From assembly GCA_965263325.1 (NCBI GenBank), contig CBDHGY010000002.1:744001-808000 (forward strand): a stretch of DNA of 64,000 nt, given 5' to 3'. Of this stretch, positions 16,550-25,000 are shown piece after piece. The translations under genes were made by a program, and so were the position numbers. This DNA comes from CBDHGY01 sp965263325 (GTDB lineage Bacteria; Pseudomonadota; Alphaproteobacteria; Caulobacterales; Hyphomonadaceae). Below the pieces are notes generated by a model. It was not told the DNA's origin. It was given only the letters and a program-made list of their open reading frames with translations, and searched no databases. Every line of letters begins with the position of its first letter. Position 1 is the stretch's first letter.

Positions 16550-18820
16550 CTAGAATCGTAGGCCTAGCGTGACGCCATAGGTCTGCGGCAGGCCTTGGGT
16601 CAGCCGAAGTCCATCTGAATGACCGGAAGGCCGAGCGCCCGTGATTGCGTATTCCTCGTCCGTTGCATTTCGAACCCAGGCTGTGAGTGACCAAGGTCCA
16701 TCAATTGATTCAAGGCCTACGCGGCCATTGATCAATGTGTAGCCATCCTGAACGGCATCAGGTGCAAGCGTCGGGATAAGAAATACTTCACTGCGATAAG
16801 CCAGATCCGCGCCTACAAAAATTTCAACACCGTCAACCGGTGTGAAGGTATCGCGGTACTCGCCGCCAAAATTGAGCGTCAATTCAGGAGAGTTATCGAG
16901 GGTTTTGCCTGACAAATCCTGCTCGCAGGTGGGCGATTTCGAGACGGTTCGATCGCATGGCGCATTGGTGAAGCTGTCATAGCTTGCATCAATGTAAGCG
17001 ATAGATCCATTAATCGACAATCTATCACTCAGGAGGGCAGAAAAATCTGCTTCCACACCCATTGTCTCTACAGATGCCGCATTTTGTACAATAATAGACG
17101 ATGGCGGGAACCGAGACGTGACCTGAAAGTCATCATAGGTTTGATAGAACGCTGCAGTATTAAAAGTAACTCGATTATCGAAAGCTGTGCCTTTGTAACC
17201 CACCTCAAAGCTATCAGTGGTTTCCGGGTCGAATGTGAGACGCTCATCAGGCAAACAGAACGCTGCGCCTAGAATGAAACAAAGCGTTTCCTGTCGATTA
17301 AAACCACCTGACTTAAAGCCCCGGTCATATGACGCATAGACTAGATCGCCGCTGGCAAGCGTATAGGCCCCTTTCAAGGACCAGGTCCACTCGTCAAATG
17401 TCTCGGTGCGGTCGTTGATGACCGGGAAGACCGCGATCGTCTGGTTCTGATATTTTTTATCTTCGGTATAGCGAAGACCGCCCGTGACCGTGAAAGCGTC
17501 TGACAAATCGTACGAAACATTCGCAAAGCCGGCTATGGTCTCGCCTTCAATATCGGACACGATTGATGTTCCCGGACGTTGTGGGCGCCCTTCGAGCGCG
17601 GCGAGATCTGCGCCGTCAAAACTTGTTGTCGGGCTGAATGTCTCCAGGTCCTGATACCAAAGTCCAACCACATAAGAGAGGGGACCCTCAAACTCAGAGG
17701 CCAGCTGAATTTCTTGAGTGAAGGTTTCTGTTTCCGGCGCACTTGTTATTGCTGCAAGAGAGAGCTGGGTGCCGTCATTATCAGCTGGCAGAAATGCTTC
17801 GATTGTCTCCTGCGCAGTGATTGATGTCAGTGTATGATTTGGCAGATCGATTTTCGCCGTCAGGATATGACGCTCAACAGTGTCTTCAGCAAATTGCTCA
17901 TCCTGAAAAACTTCCCGGTTAAACGGTGCGATTTCTGGAAGTGTCACGCCAAGAGACGCGGCAACATCTTCCAGCGCTGCGCCGCTATTAGCTCCAGCGC
18001 GAGATGAATCGAGCGTGCCGTAACGCACAAGCGCCTGGTCAGCGCGGTAGTTTGTTTCGGTAAACTCACCCGAATAAGTTACATCGAACGCATCAACGGG
18101 TGTCCATCGAAGCTTTAGGCGCGCGCCCTCGCGATCCTGATTACGCAAATCTTCGCCCGTGAGGCGGTTTTCAATGTATCCATTGCGGTCGGCTGTAAAT
18201 CCAGAAATGCGCGCTGCAAGCTTGCCTTCTATGAGCGGGATATTAACAGAGCCGCGCCCCTCGAAAGCACCAAAATTACCAAATCCGATCTCGGCGTGGC
18301 CTTCATAATTCTCAGTATCGGGTGCTTTCGTAATAACGCGCACAACGCCGGCTGTTGTGTTTTTGCCAAACAGAGTGCCTTGCGGCCCGCGCAGAACTTC
18401 GATGCGCTCAATATCCATCAAGTCGGTGAAAACCGATCCGATGCGCGGCTGGAATACGCCATCAACAATTACGCCAACCGATGGGTCCACAGAGGAAAAT
18501 CCTGCAGAGCCAACCCCGCGGATCCGTATTGAGCTGGAAGAGTTGCCCTGATCTTGCTCCAGGTAAAGGCCTGCCACGAGTTCTGTAACGTCAGCGAAGT
18601 CTGTGATGCCGCGCTCTTCCAGCGTATCGCCCGAAACGACAGAAACGCTAATCGGCACGTCCTGTACGTCTTCCGCCCGTCTTGTTGCTGTTACCACAAC
18701 GGTTGGCTGAACGAATGTCTCGTCTTCTGCTTGCTCCTGCGCAAAAGCACTTCCAGCAAACGCTCCCATGCCTAATAGCATGCTTGCCGTTCCGCCTAAT
18801 GCATACTTCCAATGACTCAT
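16550..18820 (-). CDS. TonB-dependent outer-membrane receptor
   Basis: 756 residues. A signal peptide ends near SAFAQE. The plug domain shows VVVTATRRAEDVQDVPISVSVV, IRIRGVGS, VGVIVDGVFQPR and IERIEVLRGPQGTLFGKNTTAGVVRVITK; the barrel ends in LGLRF. It belongs to the same broad class as the receptor at 3.0-5.4 kb but is not a close copy. I choose the ATG at 18820 since a GAAGGGG ribosome site precedes it by about six bases; a TTG five codons earlier would overlap that site. It is followed by a lipoprotein phosphoesterase and preceded, beyond 180 bases, by a double-TetR regulator on the same strand that may control it. Confidence 0.93.
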   Translation of the reverse strand: MSHWKYALGGTASMLLGMGAFAGSAFAQEQAEDETFVQPTVVVTATRRAEDVQDVPISVSVVSGDTLEERGITDFADVTELVAGLYLEQDQGNSSSSIRIRGVGSAGFSSVDPSVGVIVDGVFQPRIGSVFTDLMDIERIEVLRGPQGTLFGKNTTAGVVRVITKAPDTENYEGHAEIGFGNFGAFEGRGSVNIPLIEGKLAARISGFTADRNGYIENRLTGEDLRNQDREGARLKLRWTPVDAFDVTYSGEFTETNYRADQALVRYGTLDSSRAGANSGAALEDVAASLGVTLPEIAPFNREVFQDEQFAEDTVERHILTAKIDLPNHTLTSITAQETIEAFLPADNDGTQLSLAAITSAPETETFTQEIQLASEFEGPLSYVVGLWYQDLETFSPTTSFDGADLAALEGRPQRPGTSIVSDIEGETIAGFANVSYDLSDAFTVTGGLRYTEDKKYQNQTIAVFPVINDRTETFDEWTWSLKGAYTLASGDLVYASYDRGFKSGGFNRQETLCFILGAAFCLPDERLTFDPETTDSFEVGYKGTAFDNRVTFNTAAFYQTYDDFQVTSRFPPSSIIVQNAASVETMGVEADFSALLSDRLSINGSIAYIDASYDSFTNAPCDRTVSKSPTCEQDLSGKTLDNSPELTLNFGGEYRDTFTPVDGVEIFVGADLAYRSEVFLIPTLAPDAVQDGYTLINGRVGLESIDGPWSLTAWVRNATDEEYAITGARPSGHSDGLRLTQGLPQTYGVTLGLRF

Positions 18821-18998
18821 GATTAACCCCTTCAAGCTAGATTGGAGCGGCGCTTATCAAACAAATGTACAGTTTATGTGACGGTTCTGGCGGTTATCGA
18901 TATTCAGTCGCTATGGACGAAAACATAACAGTTTCATGACCACAAAATTGATATCAGCCCTGGGGTGAAATCATCAACAAAAACAGATGTTCAGAAGG

Positions 18999-20231
18999 TC
19001 AGGCGTTCATCAGTCTTGACAAGAGAAGGCCTGCTTGTGCCTCAAAGTCCACACTGCTTCGAAATTGCTCTGGGGTCACAAGAATCAATGAGACCGCGGA
19101 TGTCCAGAGTGCAATTGAGGCCGCCTGTAAGCGGGTAAGTGAAACTTTGGCCTCACTCGCCATTTGATACGTTAAGGCGCCGCGCTTTCTTCGCATTGCC
19201 AGCCCATACTCGAAAGGGATCGCCTGGCGAGCCGCAGCAAGAGCGATTTCAGCCATTCCACGACTGCGCGCAAAGTGACCACCGCCACGATTGGTTTGAT
19301 CGCTCAGAAATGAGGTGAGGCGGTTCTCGAAGCTCTCGTTAGTTCCTCGACTGGCATCGCGCATATTAACGTTGTCAAAAACATGCTGAAATCCGGCTAT
19401 GTACAAATCACCAATCGACGGAAAGTGATAAGTTGTGGCCGCAAGAGATGTTCCGGCGCGTTTCGCAACGCTGCGATTGGTGAGCGCCGAGATTCCGTCT
19501 GTTTCAATAATCTCAGCAGCAGCAATTATTATGCTTCCCTTTGCTGTTGCATCTTCAGTTTCAATATCGACTGGTTTCTCCGGAAGAAACTCATAAAACT
19601 TGTTTGAGAGGGCCACTATATCCGCTGTTGATCGGTCAGGGCCGAGTCCGGTCAAAAGATGCACTGTCTCAATAAAGCCCGCCGCCGACAGCATACGGTA
19701 GGTTCCGTTCCAGGCGCAGCTGCGCGCAAACAAGCCTTCAGATAAAGAATATAATGTCAAAAAGTCGAAAGCTGTCTCACTTGCACCAAAATGGATTGCC
19801 AACCGGCGCATGCCGGCTAGCCTGTTCGATAGCCAGGTACTGAAAATTGCTGCCAATTCTGCGTCTTCTCCGGCTGAAACCCAAAGCTCGCATAAGGCCA
19901 GGTACTCCGTGCCGCCTATCGCTCCTTCACCCTCGCAGAGCGCATATAGATACGGACCCGCGAGCGAAGCTGGCACGTTCATATCTATGCATTCATCAAC
20001 AAAATTTGTTACGCGTGTTTTGTCGAGCATTACGGCGTGTTCGAAGCAGCGCTTCATCAATGAGGATTTATCCCCAAAGCCGCTTACCAAAGCAGAGACC
20101 GAGCATCCGCTTTGAGCTGCAATCTCTCTGAATGTCGCTCCTCGAGAACCGCGTTTCGACACCAATTCGAGCGCAGCATCTACAATGGCACTGCCATTTC
20201 GGATATCGGTGGTCTGTTCTGGGTGCGTCAT
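18999..20231 (-). CDS. Fused double TetR-family transcriptional regulator
   Basis: 410 residues, about twice the usual TetR length. There are two complete TetR units in tandem: a first helix-turn-helix at about 14-60 (ATFREIAAQSGCSVSALVSGF) with its ligand domain to about 215, then a second at about 232-280 (ALTNRSVAKRAGTSLAATTYHFPSIGDLY) with another ligand domain. A single chain therefore resembles a covalent TetR dimer with two different halves. A near-palindromic site lies 30 bases before its start, suggesting autoregulation. The downstream receptor gene on the same strand is a likely target. Ligand unknown. Confidence 0.88.
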   Translation of the reverse strand: MTHPEQTTDIRNGSAIVDAALELVSKRGSRGATFREIAAQSGCSVSALVSGFGDKSSLMKRCFEHAVMLDKTRVTNFVDECIDMNVPASLAGPYLYALCEGEGAIGGTEYLALCELWVSAGEDAELAAIFSTWLSNRLAGMRRLAIHFGASETAFDFLTLYSLSEGLFARSCAWNGTYRMLSAAGFIETVHLLTGLGPDRSTADIVALSNKFYEFLPEKPVDIETEDATAKGSIIIAAAEIIETDGISALTNRSVAKRAGTSLAATTYHFPSIGDLYIAGFQHVFDNVNMRDASRGTNESFENRLTSFLSDQTNRGGGHFARSRGMAEIALAAARQAIPFEYGLAMRRKRGALTYQMASEAKVSLTRLQAASIALWTSAVSLILVTPEQFRSSVDFEAQAGLLLSRLMNA

Positions 20232-20562
20232 AGGTCAGGCGAATATAATCGCCCAACAGGTTTTGCAACTGTTGCACAGTTTGCAAAATGAAAGAGTGCA
20301 CACTCTCCAACAAACCAGATCAACAAACAACGAATTTACGTTCTAGGTTCGCGTGAGAGCGGTTAATAATGTCAGAGACGCCGCGCTGTCTATATATGAG
20401 CGGCGTATGACCCTTAGTGGGGTAAAATGGACGATGTCGGTGACTATTCTTATGTCTGCAATTGCGCCCCGTTAAGTCCAAATGGATTCTACCGAAATCA
20501 CCCGGTTGTCCTTTCGAAGAATATAAGTCAAAGTTGCAAGCGGGCTAAGTGGAGAATGGGTC
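20232..20562. promoter_or_regulatory. Divergent control region with palindromic TetR-type operator
   Basis: The best site is at 20261-20288: TTTTGCAACTGT facing ACAGTTTGCAAAA, symmetric except for one inserted base, and containing the smaller palindrome TGCAA-CTG-TTGCA. GAGTG-CA-CACTC follows at about 20294-20305. Both suit the double-TetR protein. Farther right, ACGCCGC and GCGGCGT form a 7-bp hairpin at 20378-20406, and one box of the dispersed repeat lies at 20449-20470. No gene is visible. Confidence 0.55.
20449..20470 (+). repeat. Dispersed intergenic repeat, copy A (left box only)
   Basis: Contains ATGTCTGCAATTGCGCCC, shared with the boxes at 21878, 28273, 35987 and 50364. The matching right box (GGGACGTTTCTCGCC type) is not recognisable here. 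Confidence 0.6.
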
Positions 20563-21813
20563 GTGGATTTACCAAGCAACCTTGTCGAAGGGGAACGCGC
20601 TCGATTGTTCCCGGTTGTTTCCGACGGTTCGGGAGAGAAACGCGCGACATCAATATTTTTGGCTTGCTTAACCAACATAGACCCATTTGCGCGAGCATTG
20701 CTTAAGAACGTAGGGGGCGGTGTCAGCAAACGCTCTAAGATAAATACCTATACGGAAGTTAGATTTTCGAACGAACCGGAAGACCTTCACAACAGACCCG
20801 ATGGCTTAATCGAAGTAACCACTCGGGGAAATTCGTGGGGCGCTTTAGTCGAGGCAAAAATCGGAAATTCAAAGCTGAATTCTGATCAAGTGGAGCGGTA
20901 CTTAAAGCTTGCGAGAGCTAATGATCTCAAGGCCGTGATCACCATTTCAAATGAGTTTTCGACGAACGAGCTTGATCATCCTGCCGGAGTAAACAGAAAC
21001 ATGATCGGTTCACTGGATTTGCGCCATTGGTCTTGGATGCATGTTTTAACTGAAGCGGATATGCTTATCGCAAAAAACGAAGTTGACGATCCAGAACAGC
21101 GATTCCTGTTAAATGAGCTGAGACGATTCCTCAGTCACAAAAGTGCTGGCGTTAAGGGTTTCGACAGAATGCCAAGTTCTTGGCCGAAGATCATTGAAGC
21201 GGTGGGAAATGGTGCGCCCATCAGAAAGAATAGTGCGGAGTTACACGACGTCATAAGCGCTTGGCATCAACAGGTTCGTCACTTGTCACTGATGCTGTCG
21301 GGAACGATAGGAGATCCGGTACTAATTAAATTATCTCGAGACCACGCACGTAATCCGAAGCATAGACTAAGAGATGAGATGAAAACGTTTTTGGACGAAT
21401 CTACGTTAAAAGCCTCCCTTGATGTCCCAGAACATTCGTCTCCATTAGTCATTGAAGCGAACGCCAGTACGCGGCGGGTCAGAGTTAGTATTAGAGTAAA
21501 AGCACCCACTGATATGCAAAGAACAGAGACCCGCGTAAATTGGTTGCTTAGACAAATTGGAGGTGTCGCCTCAAACGACGTATTTGTTCGGCTGATTGTG
21601 CCGCGGCAACGTAACAACGAGCAGTTTTCGCTTAGCGATTTGCGAGCTTCGTCTTCAATTGTTCGAGATTCTGGAGTTCCAACCGAGTTGGAAATTGCTC
21701 AGGTACAGCAATTTGAAAACAAGTTCGGTCAAGTGACAGGTTTTGTAACGGAGCTCGAACGATTAGTGCCAAATTTTCATAGTAACGTTGTGCGTGCACT
21801 GCATATCAAATGA
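20563..21813 (+). CDS. Orphan protein with a PD-(D/E)XK nuclease-like domain
   Basis: 416 residues, starting at GTG with GGAG eight bases upstream. The first third shows the PD-(D/E)XK pattern: Glu65, Pro79-Asp80 (NRPDGLIEV), Glu97-Ala-Lys99 (WGALVEAKIG) and Gln109 in the following helix (DQVERYLKLA). This fold is used by restriction and repair nucleases and by some non-cleaving regulators. The rest of the protein has no motif I recognise. It stands alone between a TetR gene and a surface-protein gene, with repeats on both sides, which suggests an acquired gene. No methyltransferase or helicase partner is near. A defence or DNA-processing role is possible but unproven. Confidence 0.7.
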   Translation: MDLPSNLVEGERARLFPVVSDGSGEKRATSIFLACLTNIDPFARALLKNVGGGVSKRSKINTYTEVRFSNEPEDLHNRPDGLIEVTTRGNSWGALVEAKIGNSKLNSDQVERYLKLARANDLKAVITISNEFSTNELDHPAGVNRNMIGSLDLRHWSWMHVLTEADMLIAKNEVDDPEQRFLLNELRRFLSHKSAGVKGFDRMPSSWPKIIEAVGNGAPIRKNSAELHDVISAWHQQVRHLSLMLSGTIGDPVLIKLSRDHARNPKHRLRDEMKTFLDESTLKASLDVPEHSSPLVIEANASTRRVRVSIRVKAPTDMQRTETRVNWLLRQIGGVASNDVFVRLIVPRQRNNEQFSLSDLRASSSIVRDSGVPTELEIAQVQQFENKFGQVTGFVTELERLVPNFHSNVVRALHIK

Positions 21814-21877
21814 TTGGATTTTGGTTTTTACCGTCGAGTGATCTGAGAGGCTACTTCGAGCTAAAGCAGTCTAATTC

Positions 21878-21955
21878 CTAATGTCTGGTAATGCGCCCCA
21901 CTGAGACGCTCACTCCCCTACTATCGGAGGGTCGTTTCTCGCCAGATGCGGTCAT
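21878..21955 (+). repeat. Dispersed palindromic repeat, copy B
   Basis: Left box ATGTCTGGTAATGCGCCCC and right box GTCGTTTCTCGCCAGATG followed by CGGTCAT. The two boxes are imperfect inverted copies of each other, so the unit can fold into a long hairpin. It fills much of the gap between the nuclease-like gene and the surface-protein gene. Confidence 0.65.
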
Positions 21956-22071
21956 AGAGCCGCGAAGTATAAGCGGCGGTAATATGGTGGGGAATTGACG
22001 CCGCGATCTCTGCAAATAAATACCACAATTACAGCGCTACTGGGGAGGCTTCGACCGAAGTACGAACCGCT

Positions 22072-25000
22072 CTAATTTATCCCGGCTCTGAAACTCAACG
22101 TGAATTGCGAACCCGCCGCCATTGCGCCTTTCGGGTTAAAGCAAACGTAGGTGACATTGGCATCATACCCTGCCACAGGCGTATAGCCGCAGTTGGAGAA
22201 ATTCGCCGGTGCACCGGCGGAGGAGTTGGAATAAGAAAGATCGGTGCTTGGTGTGAATGTGAGGCCTGTACTGGTTTCCGACCAATCGACGACCAAGCCC
22301 CCAAATTCAGGTGTCATTCCATTAAAGAACAAGATCTCTTCTGGCAGCTGGTCAATCAGTTCAATTGAATCGAGATCGACCGGGCCAGAGCCGGTATTCG
22401 CCACGGTGAAGGTATAGATCACGTCTTCGCCAGGTAATGCGTAACCGCCCGGATTGGTCGCGCTACCATCGTATACGGTGACGGATTTCGAAGCAGTCAG
22501 GACGCCCAGGCCGCTCACGCTGATCGTACTGGTCGCCACATTAGACGAACCGCCATTCGGATCACCGACATTAAAGCCCAGCACGCGGTCGCCCGGCGTC
22601 GGCGTGGCGAAGGTGTTCTCGTAGGTTATGCTCTCGAAGAGGGCTTCCCAATCGGCGAGTTCGCCGGTGCCGCTCACGACGGAAATTGAGAAGTCACCAC
22701 CGTCGCTGTCAATTTCGAATGTGGTGTTACCGATGGTGAAAGTTGGCACATTGGATGTGCCCACAATGAAGGTCTCGCCGCCGATCGTTACGATCTCGTT
22801 TCCGGTGTCGACGAAACCGGTGAAGGTTACATCGCTACCTGACACGAGCGTCGTATTGTCGGCATCGATGATGGAGACATCGGTATCGGTCATACTGATT
22901 GCGCCATCGCCTGCAGTGTAATTATCAGCATAGTCTGCACCGATCGCACCAGAGGAATCGTCGGAATCAAAGTCGATGATGGGCGGATCGTTTACAGGCA
23001 CGACGGCGATCGTAGCAGTGGCGAGGTTCGAATCCGCTGTACCGTCGTTGGCAACGACCGTGATGATCCGGTCAACGGGCGACGGGTTTTCGCTTGTGTT
23101 CTCGAACGTCACCTCGGCGATTGCAGCCCGCAGCCGGTCGATCGCGATATTGCTATCGAACAGGATCTGGAGCTCACCGCTCGACAATTCGGTCACGAAA
23201 TAATCGACTTCGCCGCCGGCGATCAGGAGGCCACCACTATCGCCGTCGCCGACAACCGTACCGGCAATACGCAACACGTCGCCAGCCTGCGTGTTGGTAA
23301 GCGTGATGGTGACGTCGTTGAGTGCCGTGTCGTCCGCGTCGGTCAGCGCCGTATCGCCAATATCGGAGATCGCAACCGCAGAACCGCCCTCGGTGAAGGT
23401 GTCCTGATAGTCCGCACCTGTCGCGCCGGAGGAATCGTCACCGTCAAGGTCGATGACCGGCGGCGCGTTAATGCTGACCGCGTAATCCTCAACCTCGCCG
23501 TCGGACGCGGCAGCGGTTGTGTCAAGGCCTTGCGTTGTCGACCAGCGGAAGCGGGCGAAGGTCTGGCTAGTGGTTGCTGTGGCGGGAACGGTGACGGCTA
23601 TGTTGATCACACCGTCACCAGCTATCGCATCACCATTCGTGCCATCATCGCGGAGATTGGTCGCAATCTGGTCGTTGGTACCGGTGAAGTTGTTGTCACC
23701 GTCCCAGTCGATCCAGGCCTGCAGGTAGCCGCCTGTACCGGTGACGGCCACGTCAATCGTCGCGCTCTCGCCCCGGCTCAGCGCCGGAAACGTCACGCCG
23801 TCTTCGTCGTCAAGAACGTCAAGATCGTCTCCGGTTGCATCTGCGCTGATGACTGAAGCTTCATTGCCATCCAGTTGGTCGCCCATCCGAATACCAAGCA
23901 CGATGGCGTGCGTCGCCTCCCCGAAGTTCGCTGGCCCGTCTGAGCGATCAACCGGGCGCACAACCGTCGTATCACGGCACATGAAGCCATCGTTCAGCGT
24001 GGCGGGCGCTCCGCGCCCCAATGCTACCGCCTCACCGGTATCAGGATTGAATTCGTAGAGCGTGCCGTCACTATTATTCACTGCGAAGAAAGCTCCGGTG
24101 GAGTCCGCAAATGCTGCTCCAAACGACACACCCGAAAAACCAGGATCGATTAAGCCCAAAGACTGCGACGCCCCAGTATTAGGGCTGAAAGCGTATATTC
24201 GCGGCGCTGCTCCGAAACCTCTGACACCAATGAAAAGGTTGCGGTTTGCCACATAGGCGAAATCCGCCGTTTGGTTGATATACGGGGTCAGCGTATAGCT
24301 TCCGTCGAGCGTCGCGGTATCGACATTTACGCGATAGATTGTGCCATTGTCGCCGTAACGAATATGAAGATGCCCGTCCGCGCCGAAATCGCCCTGGTTT
24401 GCCGTCTGACTCAGACCTGTGGGCAGGCCCGCAACAACACCGCGATCTGTCGCCGAGCCATCAGATCCGATGCGGTACAACGTATTATCATCGCCAATGC
24501 CATAAACATATCCGTCGGACGGTCGGAAGCCGCTTGCATTCAGGCGCTGACCCACGCTGCCTAAGACAATGAAAGACTGGCTGTTGAGATCCATCACACC
24601 GATCGTGCCGCTATTGCCATAGACCTGCCCGAAGTCTGGCGCGCAGCTGAATGTGGGCGGCGCGTTAATACTGACCGCGTAATCCTCAACCTCGCCGTCG
24701 GGCGCGGCAGCGGTTGTGTCGAGGCCTTGCGTTGTCGACCAGCGGAAGCGGGCGAAGGTCTGGTTGGTTGTCGCGCTTATGGGCACGCTGACCGGTACAT
24801 TGATCGTGCTGGCTCCGGCGCTCGCGCTCTGTAAATTGGCCGCGATCTGCTCGCCCGCATCGTCGAAATCGTCATCGCCGTTCCAATCGATCCAGCCTTG
24901 CAGATAGCCATCATTGCCTGCGAGTTGTTGCACGTGTACCGAAATCGTCGCGCTAGCGCCTTGTGTCAGCGTGGGGAAATTGGCACCGTCATCATCTGCA

